From contig NC_066835.1 of assembly GCF_001640805.2 (NCBI RefSeq), forward strand, positions 21,520,182 to 21,584,181: 64,000 nucleotides of DNA. The letters run 5' to 3'. Positions 25,201-40,200 of this stretch are shown here, piece after piece. Position 1 is the first letter of the stretch, and each line of letters begins with the position of its first letter. The stretch comes from Lates calcarifer. Taxonomy: Eukaryota; Chordata; Actinopteri; Centropomidae. The notes beneath the pieces are model-generated. The model searched no databases, was not told where the DNA came from, and worked only from the letters and a program-made list of their open reading frames with translations. A program made the translations under genes and the position numbers.

Positions 25201-28200
25201 AGAGGCATATGTTTTGGCAACATTTCCTGTCTGTTCAGGGCCCCACAGAGAGAACAGCTCAGACTCTTTATCTCTCTGTGCAGAGCAGGGAAACACTGCA
25301 GCAACTGAGGATTTTCTTCTAATAACCCCAATAATGTGACGGTTACTGAGTCAGTTCAGTCTGTGAGTTTCTGACACCTCCAGCCATACAGCCCCCTCCT
25401 CAGTGTGACTGAAAGGAGAGAACATGTCATAATTCTTCTGCTCAAGGTCAAGAACTGGATTGGATTTTCTGAGGAGTTCCCCTTAGTGTTACACACAATC
25501 ATGCTGGCGCCTACATATAGGTTCTCAAGACTGAAACCAGCAATGTTGGAAACCTACCCTATGAGTACATGCTTATTCATTTTTCTGCAGCCTGCAGTGA
25601 CAGAAAGAGATTACGGCTGATGCACAGCAGCATGTTTACACTCTGCAGAGCACAGTCTTCAAAGGCCTGATTTATCTTCAACATGAAGACAGACAGAGGA
25701 CTGTCCTCAGTAACGTGTTTTAATGTTGGAATCCGTCCCTCTCATCACATGCGGATACATTATGAACAGATGTGCACCTGAAAATATTTCTTTACTGACC
25801 AGCATCGACTCTGGTAGTGCCTGTGTAGGGAGGAGGCCAAGGTGGATGGAGAGCCGTGTGTTTCCCGTGTGAAACATATCATCACTGAAGTACTCACTAT
25901 GCCCACGATAGGATCTTTGTCTAAACAAAATGGCAACAGATTGATAAGCCTAACCACATGTTTATTATTGTAACCATGACAACAAAGGTCTGGTGGGCCT
26001 GCTGCCATCTGGGCACTATTTCAGGACACACTCCCGTGGGTCATGTCACAGAGCACAGACAAGCTTCATAAGAAATGACTCAAAAGGTTTAAAGCAGAAA
26101 GTATGGTGGCTGTTCAAACAACGTATCGTGACATTTTCACTGAAAGCTTTTCTGTTTGCTGGTTTTATCTATACTGTGTACATATTTGGAGTGTATATGT
26201 GAGCGTGCAGGCCGTGTTTATCACCGTAGAGCAGCTGTGCCTTGCAGAGCCCCACGGAGGCTCGCCCAAAAAAGACTTAACTTTTAGACTTAACATTTAG
26301 ATAAGAGCTGGTGTTTTTGTCACTGAGGCAGCGACAGACTTAAATCTACGACTCTTCCATAACTGTTCATCACCAACGCGCTGAAATGGACCTCTGTGTA
26401 TCAGTTGTGGAGCTGTGATGTGCAAAGTTTACACTCAACTTTGGAGCCGACTCCAAGTAAAACTTGAGTAAATGTTCGAAAAGTTAGACCCGGCACTCTC
26501 CATTATGTTGCAGGTTTATCAGGTCACTTCCGTGAAATTTGAAGTACACACACAGTGCATCGATATCACAGGTTTTAGTGCAGATATACAGGTGGTAGCA
26601 GTTTAAGTCATTATTGTTCTCTTATTCTGTTATTCGTGCAGTTTCTGTGTCTGTGAAACAGAAAACCGAGATTTAACACAATCTGCTACAACTCTATGGC
26701 TAACCTAAAATACTTCAATCTCCAACATGATGCTTACTGTTGAGTATTTAGCATCATTACTTTTGAGAAATGCTCAGTCACTATGACTCACTGCAGCTGC
26801 ACTCATTATTTGTAATTAACAGTCATGTTTCTGTGATATTTCAAAACTTTGGCAGCGTGTAGCAATTTTAACTGATGTGTGCATGTTTGGGTCTTCAAGG
26901 CAGAGTCATAACCACTGACATGGTTTAAAAAGTCCCACAGGAAAAACTGAAAAGGGTGTAGACTGGTCCTCGACAAGTCAATTTATATGTGAAAGGTCTT
27001 ATGAGTTCAGAAATGATCTTGAACTCGTGTTTATTTCCCTTCAAAAATGAACTATTCACTGATAAAGCTGACTCGGCCTCTCTCAACATGAAGAAATAAA
27101 CCCAACGTAAAAAAATACAAATCTGAACATTTCCATTGCCACTTCTCAGCTTCCACATCAATTTGTCTGTTTGCCTGAAACCATATAATGATCTCAGTGG
27201 TCTTATATTTGAAAGTCTTAAATGTAACACAAAGAGGAACAGTGACAACGTGTCTCCCAACACAAATTTACTAACTCGACAACCCAAACAAACTGCTGCC
27301 TCATAAATGAAGTGACTCATCGTCTCTGACAGGCTCAACAACAAAACCCTGTCACCTTTGTTTTAGCAGTGACGTAAAAAAATGATGTCAGTATCAGCAG
27401 AGGTGAACTGTAGTTACTCTTGAAAGAGGAATGAAGGAGGCCATCGACGTCACGGGGGAGAAACCCTCCCTCAGCAGAGGAGAGAGTGCACCTATCCACA
27501 ACACCTTCACGCCATGTCAGGAGATTAACAGACACTCACACTCATTCACGTGACTCCAGTGTCTCAAACAGCCAGTTTAAACAGCAGCCAGTTTAAACAG
27601 CAGCCAGTCAGAACTGAGGGATGAGAGGTGAAACGTCTTCAAGTATCGACAACCAAGTCCAGAATCTCAGAGACCAGAAAAGGTTTGGAATTTTTACAGG
27701 AAACTCAGTTTTCAAAGCAGCTGCTGGTTGATTTTCAGAGTGAATTAGCTGAATAGTTATCTGGAAACTCTAATCATTTATACTGATATATATTCTATAT
27801 TTGAATAATTAATTGCTCTCCATTCCTCCTCCACCTGTCATCGATTCCCTGCCAGTTGCAGTGACGGCTGCAGTGACAGCTGGGACAGCGCTGCCCCCTG
27901 TTGGTTGTTGTTTGAACTCACATTGCAGGCTTTGCTGTTGTCTGGTCTGTGGGGGAGCAGGAAGGAGAAGACCCTGAGCCCTCCATCACACTCCTCCAAA
28001 GTCTGGTTCAGCTCCTGACAGCTCGTCACAACCGTGTAGAAGTGGGTGGGGACGGGTGGTGCGTCAGGTGAGAACCTGGACACAGGAGGGAGGTCGGAGT
28101 CAGCAACCAGGTGCTTGATGATGGAGGACAGTAATGGATCTATAGTATACGTCAGTGTGAATGTGCCGAACACAACTAACACCAGACAAAACTGACTCAA

Positions 28201-31200
28201 ACACAACAAGGAAAAAGAAGAAGAGAAGTATGGAGGTGCATCACGAGGATTTGTCTCCGTGATATTCAGCTTGATTTTTAATGAGAGAGGCAGCATCTGT
28301 TGCTTCTCTAATGCATTCATTGTTGGAGGAAGTATTCAGCTGCTTTAAGAGCAGTGATACAGCAGGATCAACATTTTCCTTTCTAAGTAAATCTAATGAA
28401 ATTCAAATAGATTTTTGAACCTGTGATTTGTGTCTTTGAGGCCAAATAAACTGAATGTTTCATCCGTCTTTTTGTCCAGCAGTGCTGCTCATGGTAAAAC
28501 ATACACAGTCGAGTGGTTGACCTTTGACCCTTACTCTTTTATCTTCTCTGTGGTGTCACGGAGGCCGTCGTAGTTGTAGTCAAAGATGGGTCCAGTGAGG
28601 ATGTTGACCCCGTTGTGTTCCTCTGCGTAACGTCTCAGCAGCGTCCCCTGCAGGTAACTCCACATCTCTGCACACAGGAACATGAGCAGTGAGACGCTGC
28701 TGTTCAAAACAACACCAGGTGTATGTCAGTGTACAGCGTGCACTGCAGTCCAGATGTAATCAGAGGAGCCAGACCACATCTGGCTCTTTACTGGAGAAAC
28801 TGAACATTTCAAATGAGCTGGAAAACAATGTTCTTAGATAAACTTTATCAGACACGAGCTAAAAGGAAACTGTGGATTCAATTTAGTTTTCAAACCATTT
28901 TCTCTGAAAACTGAAACCTGTTTTTTCATAAAGAATGACGATGAAAACATGAAACGTTCACCCATGCTATTTCCAGCTTAATCCTGTGTAACTATAGAAC
29001 CAATAAATCCTCCAGACACACACACACTGTTCACTGACTGGCTGTGTATCAGCAGGAGACAGCGATTCAGACACAGAGTGTGTGTCTCCTCTGTCTGTGC
29101 AGAAACAATGGGTATCAGGCCGTCCTCGCTCAGACCTGACAACACCACGTTTCTGTCCTTTGTCTCATGTGACACAACTAGACGCCACTTAGGTACAGGA
29201 AGAGAGATGGGACAAATAAATCTGATAGGCACAGGCAGCTGAATACGAGAAAAAACACTTTGGTTGTATCAGCAGCAGCAGTGCAGTCGTCTCCTTACAG
29301 ATCCTCTCCGTGAGTTTGTTAAAGCACCCAGAAATCCCACAAATCTCACTACTGACACCCTCGTTACCTCACAGCTCGCTGACTTTATTTCACTATCAAG
29401 GCTCTGAGAACATCAGATTGGTATTTTGTGCGAGGCTTTCAGAGTTTGTAGGAGTCTGTACCATCGAAAGAAGCTCTTATTTTATCAACGGCTGTTTTGA
29501 TGAAAACATTTTTCAGTTTGTGCCACACTGACAGTCTCATATCAGACTTCAATTCAATCAGCTCCTCGTGCTCTGATCGTCATCATGTAACAAGCATTTG
29601 TGATACCTGACGTTCATGAGTGGTCAACACTGGTATAATTAAAGGATCAGATTTGAAGGTTGCTTCGCCACATGCTGGGTGTGGGTGAGGTGACTCACTC
29701 TTGAAGGCGGCGTACATGGGAACGGTGTTGGTGATGAGCGAAGCGTCGTATCTGGACTCAGGAGACGATGCCAGCTCTGTCAGTAAAACGACACACACTC
29801 GTATTATCCACTGCTCTCACTGTTGTCACAGAAACATCACAGTGAGGTGACACCTGGACTCACAGCCCACAGCTGGATCTAACAGTAATTCATTATCAAC
29901 ATGCTTCTGTCTTATTTAAGATCATTTAAGAACACACCCAGGTCGAAAATATTCAAACTACTTATTACATAAGTACCTGTTATTACTTTAGAGTCACCGC
30001 GCAGCCAGAGCTCATGGCAAGGTTGTAAATATGTTTATTAAAATACAAATACTACCAAAATAAAGTTCCCTTCATCCAGTGAAAGTGCAGTAAAAATGTT
30101 AATAAATGCAGAATCAGGTTTGTTAAATATTGTTTAACAAAGAGCAGCAAGTAGATGAATGTCACCTGTAAGATAGGAAATGAAAACATAAGGTTTAAGA
30201 ACCGATTTGAATCAACAACTAAGAAAACACTGAGGTGTCTGATGATTGAATGATGCAATAACAACATGTTTCAAACATAAAGGAGCTTTGAGAAGTTGTA
30301 TTATATGACAGAGAGAGTGTGTGTTCAGCTGGGACTAAAGATTGTTCCTGTGTCTAAATCCTCCCATCAGATACGAATGATGAGAGCTGGCTTTTAGAGA
30401 TCACCTGTGGTCCTGTGGTCGTCCTGCAGGTTTACCTGGGGGGAAGAGGAAGCCGTAGGTGAGGTGGTTGTTCTGGTTGTAGGTGGTGCAGCTCTGACTG
30501 TGATCAGCCGACACTCTGGAGTCGACTCGGATGCACTGAGCAGCACTGGGAGAGACCTCCGGCACAGGAGTCATCTCCTCCTAAAGGCGAAGACACAAAT
30601 CTATACAAATACACTGGATATCAAATATTTCTATGAATGTAAAATGAGATGGTGTGTGTGTAGGTATTCATGTATGACGTGTGAGCAGCTGCGTCTTGTA
30701 AACCTGCAGCTCACAGTTTCCTGTAAACATCAGACAGACGTGCATTCAGAGTCACACACAGAGTTTGTGTGTTTGTTGGTGTCGTTGGACTCGTTGTGTT
30801 TATGTTTACGTGCTTCTGTGGCTCCGTCACGTTCTGCCCCGACATTAACAAACTTTCACTCGCTACAGGAATGTGTTGTTTGACTTTTACAACCTGACGC
30901 CCGGTTTAAAGGAATGAAAGGCTGAGAGTCAGGAGCTGGAGGAGGTCAGCCTGCACACCGTGTGAAGAAACATATCATCACGTCGCAAGCAGCAGCACTG
31001 TGTTTCTCAGAGGAAATAAAGGCGATTTAATGCTTTTAGAATTTCCTGGACCCACAGTGCAGCATGTAAGGTTTGAAATGAAATGATCTACGCTGAATTC
31101 AGTGGATGTTTTTCAAGAGAGACTGGAAATTTGCTGCAGATCCATCAGAGTGAGAATGATCAACATCTTCAGTTTTTTTTGTCAGATTTGTTGTAACCAT

Positions 31201-34200
31201 GAAGTAATGTGGCCGCAAGCAGAGAGAGAGAACACTAACGGTGCATTCAAGGATGCTCTGACATAACAGAACTAGTGAAATCGATCCAGCAACAACAACA
31301 ACAAAAAGCAATAAGCAGTCACAGATGTTATATAAAGAACACTGTGTGACAGATGATCTATCTGCTGGTTTTTCCTAAAGACAAACTGAACATTCAGTAT
31401 CAGCACCAATACAAAGACTTTGTTAATCGTCAGCTGCAGGAGCTTGAAAATTGCTTAAAGTGAAAAAACCCAAACCACAACAGGTGTGTGTTTACCTGCC
31501 GTGGCAGAGTGTACGCTGTCCACAGAGGCATGGCCAGCTCTTTGCTGTATCCACTGATGAACTCCACGTGATGAAGCAAACTGTACTGAGTGTCAAACAT
31601 GACGGCGGGACGACCGAACGGGAGGTGGGTGCTGTCTGCAGAGACAAACACACACAGTGGATTCAGTGACACAAACGTCCCAGAACAACACTGAGGTGTA
31701 AGAGAAACCTACTGTAACTGTAGAGTCCATCTGGTGCGGGACTGAAGGATTCAATGATCTCCTCCACTTTGTTCTGTAACAGAAACACAGACGACGAGGC
31801 GTCACTTTGGTTTGATGTTTTCACCTGACGGATGAAACACATCTGTTGTGACGTCACAGTCGCAGCTGACCTCATCGTCACAGCTGCAGCCCAGGTCGTG
31901 CGACACGGTGACCTCGGTGTCGGACGCCAGCGACGGCGGTGTGACTTCCTCCGGCATGCTGGGCTGGTGCGGCGGCTCTTTGAGCATGTCGTTCAGGCTG
32001 CCGTGTGTCCCGTTGTTTGGGGCCGGCTTCAGCCCCAACAAGTCTGACACAGACAAACAGAAGAGGAGGGTCAGCTGGTTAGGAGCTCTCTTTAAACATC
32101 ACATATGGTTTTTCTTCTGGTAAACAAAGTTTTGCTGTTTTGCTAAAATCTATATCTCCAAAAAATATCTGAACAATATTTAAACAACTGAACAAAACTG
32201 AAGAGTTCTGCTGTTCACGTTCAGTTCCACTTCACACCGTTAAGGAAAAGAAAAACCTTCTCACCACACATGACGTTGTACAACTCTATATTCTCAAACT
32301 CTGGCACTCTTTTCTGGAACTTGAAGCTCGGCCCGTGGCCCATAAAGATCGTCTACAAAACAACAGAGACATGGACAAGTCAAGCAGAGAGATGCCGCTC
32401 TGTGGAGGTTCCAGCTGAACACACTGAATAAAACATCTCATTGTTTTTTGGCACATTGCTGCCACCTGTGGATCAGTGCTTGTATATAAACAGTAGAGTC
32501 CACAGCAGAAAAAAAGCAGTTACCCTCATGCTGGTTATCTTGTTGTCAAATCCGTGGTCACCAAAGAAACCACAACGCGTCCTCAGTTTCTCTGGCATTT
32601 TCCTGAAACAGATTTCCCCACAGTGAATCCTTCTCTCAGCCTTCGATTGAAAGTGACTGAAAGTGAAACCTCTGCCTCCACAGAGCGTGGAGAGACACAG
32701 TCTTTCTCAGAGAGGTGGATCTAAGTAATAAATGATTCTGAACCTGGCGATGTGCCACTTCCTCTCCATCAGCAGGTGGACGTCCTCGATCCTGCGGTTG
32801 TTGGCGTAGTGAAGCCTCTTGGGTAAATGCTGCTTCAGGTACGGCTTGAAGTGCTGAGTCGGCATTTTACACTGAAACAACAGTGATGTAGGTGAACGAC
32901 CTGACCTCTCTCTCTCTCTCTCTCTCTCTCGTTCTCCCACACAGACAAACACAGAGCAGCAGGAACTACAGGGACAAATGGTTTGACTCTGTTGTAGTAC
33001 TTACAGTGAGGTTTGCCACAACTACTTTAGGGTCATCTGGAAAAAGACAACATCACGTTACCAGGGAGCCTCTTACAGAATAAAGCTCTGACTTCGTCTT
33101 TATCGCCTTACACGTGGTGGATTTGGGGTCGCGGGGTCGTATTCTGCCCAGCGAGCCGGGGATCAGCGTGATCTCGTCTATGTTGAGAGGATAGCTGCTG
33201 AGAAACTCTGTCCTGTCACAGTGGGCCTCCTCCATACCTGAGACAGGAAAAGACAGACAAACTAAAATAAGTTCAATACATTCTTTTACTTTTCTGTGAT
33301 CCGTCTTTCCAGAAACAATGTCCCAGTTACGCGAAAATCGGACTGAAAAACCTCGAACCTGAACCTGCTCAGAAAACCCAACACTTTGGGGTCAAGGTGA
33401 CAGAGACACGCTGCGTTTAAGTTCTTTAAAAAAATGGTTCTTGACACTTTAAGCATCACAAACAAAATTTCATTCTCCTTATTGTACAGAGGCAGAATTA
33501 TCTGATACAACTATTGTGATTACTACAAAGAAGAAAGGAGAGGTAGGTTAGCATCAAGCTAAGCTTCCTGTCCCCATGCTGCTTACTGATTCTGTAAATG
33601 ATTGATTTACTTACTAATCCACAATTGAAATGTAGGATTTGACTAAAGAAAACACATGTGAAGCATCCAGGCTTCAGAGGTTACACAGAGGTCATACCGT
33701 GGTCTCCTACAATGATGACGTTGACACAGCGGTGCAGGTTCATCTGCTTCAGGCCGTTCATCAGCTGACCGATGATGTTATCCAGTTCCCTCAGAGGGTT
33801 GTCCAGCTGCAAACAGGGAAAATGACTGAGATCATTTCACACACACTCACACTTTCACTGACATTTTTCAACCCTCAGCTCCCGCACTGACCTCACTGCT
33901 GAGCGGCCCCAGTCGATGTCCGTAGGTATCGGGCTGCTCCGAGTGGACAGCGTAGACGTACGGCCTGGAGAGAGACGGCACGGATAATTTAATCCTGAGC
34001 TCAACTTTAACCTAAAAAAGGATTCAGGTGTGAGAGCTTTCTGAGGTCACTGCGGTGAGTAAACAAGATAAAACCCTTCACTGAGCTTGTTGTTTCTGGC
34101 AGTGAACATCTCACCTCAACTCACCCTGAACTGAGAAACACAGAAACCCTCCTAACCTACCGCTTCACTGCAGAATGAAAACACTTCTCAGCTCGTGACC

Positions 34201-37200
34201 CCTTCACTGACCCACACCAACACACAAAAACTTTATCTTCAGCAGAGACATTTATCAACCCTGACTATAGCACCGGGAAAAAACCAAATCCCACCGAGAC
34301 GTGACAAACATGCTGTCGAGGGTTACAGGAATAAAACAGATCTGACTTTGTTTAGCTTCGTTGTTCTTGTTCTGCCTTGAAATTTGACCTTTGACCTTTG
34401 TGTCACATTTAAAGAAATTAAAGAAATGACTGGAACATCAAAAAAAAAACTCTGCTGCAGATGTAACTAACAACAAAAACACATTCTATTCAGCTGATTC
34501 ACGCTGTTTGTTTTACAAGCTCAATCACTGTCATGGTTTATTGGGACGCTTCAGTCGAATGTTTGATGTTATTAGTTACATCTGTGCTTTTCCTGCTATT
34601 AACCAAGTCTCCAAGAATTTACAAGACTCCGGTTGTAAAAAAGATTTCTCTCTAAAGATCCAGAAAGACACACCTCTCATTATCAGGCAGGTGCAGCCAA
34701 CGCAGGATCGTCAGAATCCTCCTCTCCAGAGGAATCACCCTGAAAACAAAACGTGGTGATTCATTAAGCAGCTATCATCACACATTCATCACTGTATGTC
34801 TGTTAAAGAACCAGGGACCTGATCTGTGCGGTACAGTAACATTTTGGTGTAAATGACCATCAATACCAACATATATGAACCAGTCTAACATCTGTGAAGA
34901 AGTGTGTGTGTGAATGGAAATCAGCAGAGATCAACAAACTCCACTTTCGGCTGCTTTGAGTCGTCAATAGCCTCTGTTGTGGCTGAGTGTGTGGGAGCAT
35001 TGTTCTGCGTCTGTGGCCATTGTCAGTCAGTCTCAGGATGTGACGAGCCCTCGGCCGCCGCCGCCCTCGTGAGCGTTAGGTCATGGGTATGTAAATGTTG
35101 GAAGCGAAGCTGCCTATTAAAACAAACTCCTGTCCTGAGCTCCGACATCTCTCTCCTGTATGAATACACATCTATAAAGATTCCTTTACGTCAAAATCAG
35201 CATCCTCCCAACTCAGTGAGTCAGCAGCTCAGCTGTCTGAAGCTACTGAGAAATATTCCAGTACCAACTTAAAGTACCAAGGCCAGAAGAAAGTTCCTGC
35301 TTTCACTCCCTGCTTCTCCGCCGTGATCCAGATCTGTAACAGAAAAGACTGAAGTTCATATGGTGTGTACTGCATAATGATTTCCTACTGTGTCCCTGTC
35401 CTAATACTGTCCCATACTACATGGCCTACTAACTGTATGTACTATATAGTACTCATACCATTTGTCCAGGAACAGGAATGAAGGGATACACACACTGACA
35501 ACATCTACTTTTATTTCACAGATAAAATCAGCTCTAAATGATATGAAATTAGATCCAGTTACTGTTCAGTAACTAACCACTGCCCAGTCTTCTTTATCTA
35601 CTCAGCCTGTGAGTTTGAACTGACTCCAACCACAAGCTGGTATCTACAGTTTACTCACTGGCTGTCCGCCCCACCACCGGTGGTTCAGTTTCTCTCTGGT
35701 GCGCAGGCTGAAGGTGGCATTAAACACCGGGTCATGCATGGTGTTCCCCACAATCCCGTGGGACTCTGGGTAAAGACCCTGTGGAGATACCCCACAGGAC
35801 AGTAAGACTACAGTGAACACATTAAAAATCAGTCCTGCTGCAGGGTCACAACGTGCACACGCTGTGAGGACGTTTGTATTTATTTCACCTACAAACACAG
35901 CAGGACATATTAACAGCTGTTTTACTGCAGCTTCTAGTATATGAAGCATATAATCCAGCGTCACTTACTGTAGCTAGGGTGTATAAGTTTGGGAAGGTCT
36001 TTGATGGGTAGACGGGTCGCATGTAGGGCGCTGATGTGCCGCACGATCCTGAGAGGAAACTAATCTTTACTATTAAACTCAATAAGACACAGACTAAAGA
36101 CTCACAGGTCATTTACTGGGATGTTAACAGTGACCTACACAATCATTACAGCTGTAATTATAGAGAAATGATCAGCAGTAAAAGTTCATACTGAGCTTGT
36201 GAATGTTGGGGATGACAGATTTGTCCTTCTTCAGGTAGGAGGCTCTGAACCCGTCGACAGACAGCATGATGAGGGGAGGACGGATGAAGCTGAGGAGCAC
36301 GATGATCACAAAAAGACAATTCATTTAAATATTATTTCACAATTCTTAAAACCATCTGTCACTCGGCCTCTGCAGTGACTTGATGCTGAAATGATTCAAG
36401 CAGCATCACTTGAACCATCTGGAGTTACGTTTGAAAGACATGATGTTCCAATGAAAGACTCTGGGAATGTGTGTTTTTGGAGGGAGGGACTAAGAGTCCT
36501 CTCAACCTCTGCTCAGTCAGTTTTGATAAATTCCTTTTTATCAGTCCCTGGATCTTATGGAGGGTGATCAGGTGTGCTGCTGCTCCTTGACTTTTGGGTC
36601 CTGTGCCAAACATTTGAACATATTTTACCTTGAAGTAACAGCTTCAAAATCATTGTGATGTTCACCTCTGCCATTTCCACTCCTCACACCAAACCCCTGT
36701 TCTTTGACTGGGTACGATCTCCCACTATAAGTTTGTGACTGAGTGATAGTCAGCAGATTAAACTGCTGGAATCAGACCCAGAGTTCAGAGTGATGCTGAA
36801 CTGTACATCAGTTTAAAAAGTCTTTAGAAACCAGCGTTCGCCTCTGAAATATCAAGAATTATGAACAGTTTGTTACAGCCACAGCACTTCCTGCTCCAGA
36901 AGCCGGGGATCATGGGTAATATACACCGTTTGGTCATAAGTCAGTTAAGTGGGTCTACACAGTCTGAGGTCCATCAACAGATTGATATTGACTTTGTTTT
37001 CTGTGCATGAAAACCACTTAACAGCTCGGACAGAACTAATGACGACTCGTGGCTGCAGAGGGCGCTGCTGCTCAGCCAAGTTACATTTTGTTGCTTTAAT
37101 GAACAAGCTGAAACGATGGAATATATTCCTTACATTCAGCACACGAGTTTCTCATCAGTCTCAGACTCACCCTGCGGGACATTCAGCACTCTTGATCTCC

Positions 37201-40200
37201 TCACAGTCACCGTGCACCCATGAAGTCTCACCTCAAAGAGAAACACGAGGACACAGTCTTCACCTGCTTTCATGAACAGTCATTTTCTATCTGTAAATTT
37301 AGTTCAAGAATAGATGTCGTGATAAGAACCTTTGCAGAGTGACTTGTAGTTGGAGCAGCAGTCTCCTCTCTCCAAACAGTCCTCTGAGCAGTGGCAGGCA
37401 TGGTCGTCATTCCTCTCCTCCCCACAGCGATCCTGAGTGCACTCGAAACCTCCCGCTGACACACATTAGAAATCACTTCATTACAGTATAAAACCTCACA
37501 GCCAAGCTTAGCCACATTAAAACACCACGAGTTGATACAATGAACAGTGACAAATTAAATCTACCGTCAGACCTGCAGTCTGTTACAAATTACGCGGTTA
37601 CAAGCGAAGTGGGCCGTGTAAAAAGACTCACAGGAGACTTGTGGTTGTATAATTCACTTGGAGAGACTTTCTGTGTTGGAAAATGTCCCAGTGTTGTTCG
37701 CTTAATGTTTTCTAGATGACTTTGTGGTTCCAGTCTTTTCACTCAGCCAATGCCTTAATCGGCATCAGATGAAAATGAGTTTTCTGGCCAGCTCTTGTCC
37801 ATATCATATGTTATACGCTGATCTCTGTCAGTGCTGCAGCTACTGTAGTGCTGATCTGTATGGAGACTTAAAGAATAAGCCACACTGTCGCATTGGCTGA
37901 CATGTTCATTCATCACCATGAACGCACACCAACCTGCTGCCCCAAATACTCTCTAAAGAACCGAACGTAGATTCATCTGCTGTTGGAAAATAGTCCCCAA
38001 CAAATGCACTACTCACTTCTGTTTGTGTACCATTAAAAAAAGTCGTGCAACAAGAAAACAGGAGTTTGGGAGACGCTGTATCAGACTGACCTGTTTTTAG
38101 ACAGTGTTCGTCGAAGTCAGAGCAGCAGCTGTAGTAGGTTTTACACAGATTGTCACATCTGCATCCTGGAGGTTTGGCCTCCTCCAGCTCAAAGCACCTC
38201 CCCTTACAGGAGCCTGCTGAGCTGACCCACTCTGAGATGACTGGAGGGAGGAGAAGCACGTTCAGACACAACTGCTGCAAACACAGTCATCTGCAAGGCC
38301 TGAAACCTAAAACCTGACCTCTCTCCATTTTCAGAGCTATTTTCCTACACAGACCATAGGTCATCATACATTTTTCACAGTGGAAGGACTAAGACAAGTT
38401 TATTCTGAGCGATTGTGATCAAACATGTCACCTTTAGTGTGAGGCGGTGGGTTGTCTCCTCCCTCTGCAGGCCCGCTGGCTTGAAACACATAGGCTCTGC
38501 TCACATCAGTACCCCACAGGCAGATCGCAACCACTACCTGCAGGAAACCACAGATATGTTCATTTAGGACTCCATGTAGGGAAATCACTGTCCACTTCCC
38601 ACACATGAAGGTCAAAGGTCATCATGCTGCCTTGTAGCCCAAACTTGGAGTTTGTTTTCTTATCTACTGAGATACATTCAGGTTCACATCTCACCAAAGG
38701 GGTCAGAGGTCAACGGGCAGCCCGGATTGGCAACTGTGGAGAAGCTGAAGTTGAGTGTTGTGATTCTGCTCCTTGTTTAGCTCAGACAGACGAGCCTGGT
38801 TCTAACCCACTACTGATAAAGACTCAGTTCTTCAGATAGTGCACGGAGTTCGTTAGGATTGTGTGCACAATCCTAAATGCTGAGATCTAAATGCTGAGAT
38901 GGTAGCATGAGATGACTGAGACACCGTCAGGAAACTGATCAACTGTTTTCATCTGCACACGCAAAACTTTGAGATGCTGTCAAGATGCATCTGAGCTCGG
39001 TGCTTGACCCCCGAACACAAGGCATTCAGGAGAGATAACACAGAACTTCTGGAAGTCTTCAGCTGTTTGGCAACAAAAACATCCTGAGGTGATTCCAGTG
39101 GTATCACAGTTTGGTCAGTTACACGACGGTGCCACTGTACACTGCTGTTTTATATAAAGATGAATGAATTCTTCTTCTGTCACTCAAGCATTACGGACAC
39201 ATTTTCCTCATCTACAGCAAACTGCCTGAATCTAACCTGAACTTTATCCCTCTTATCTTCACAACTGGATTCATACATTTAAGGCCGATCGTAGAATTTT
39301 AAAAAGAGTCTCGTGTCCAGCAGCTCACACCACCTGCTTCAGGTGGGTTCATACACTCTGGACTCAGGCTGTTAGAGGCTGAATTTGTTCCACTGAGGTG
39401 ATGCCTTTGCACACTCCTCGGCTCGGGAACAACCTTCCACTCAGCCGACTCTGTTACTGCCTTTAAATCTCAGCTTTAAAACTGCTTTTATAGAACGGCT
39501 TTTCCTCGCAGCTGAGAGACTACACTTCAGCAAACGGAGCTGTTTCCACCTGAATTTGTATCTTTGCATGTGTGTGTATGTTTTGTGCTGAAAACAAAGT
39601 TATTATTTTCATGTGTCCAGGCTGGTCAGGACATTCTGGTAGCTGGATGAATCCACAGCTCAGGCAGATGCAGATGAGGAGCTTTGAGAGAAAGTGGCAC
39701 TGCTCCTTCACCAACCACTGGCAACTAAAACTCTGAGTAACTGACATGAAAGAGTTTGGGCCAGTTCCTGCTCAGATGTGATTTGAAACAACACAGATGT
39801 TTGGTGGCCGTCCAGCTCCTGAACTTTAACTAATATTCTGAAGAAGGCTCCAGGAACACTGATGTTCCATGGAAAACATCTGAGCAGCAGAGTTCACCCT
39901 GCACACACGTCACTGAGCCAGAGCTCAACCTGACAACCTGAAGCTTTATCATCCGCTGCACAGGAGTGTGCTCTTTAAATCACAGTGGCCAGGACAGTGA
40001 ATGCATCACACCACATAATGAACCAGTCATACTGCAGCAACAGGTGAGAAGAGCAACACCTGTAGATTCACCGCACAGGTGAACTACAGCTTCTCATTAC
40101 ATGAACGTTACTGGAAGGTTTTCATTATTCAGCGTATTGACTCACTGATGGCAGAGGACAGAGGACAGACGCCTCCTCTCAGGTCTCACGTGTCTTCCCA

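Larger units (their letters stand above)
13228..27921 (-). other. enpp2: Last intron of enpp2 (14.7 kb)
   Basis: No exon of another gene was recognised on either strand. It contains interspersed-repeat copies (about 16.6, 17.05, 19.2-19.7, 21.65 and 21.9-22.4 kb) and AT-rich sequence. Every other traced enpp2 intron downstream of exon 2 is 1.9 kb or less. Confidence 0.85.

Noticed and set aside
27838..28320. A single 160-codon minus-strand gene
   Set aside because: It is enpp2 exon 24 (27,922-28,075) read through both flanking introns.
30407..30883. 158-codon plus-strand frame
   Set aside because: Antisense to enpp2 exon 21; the minus strand matches autotaxin.
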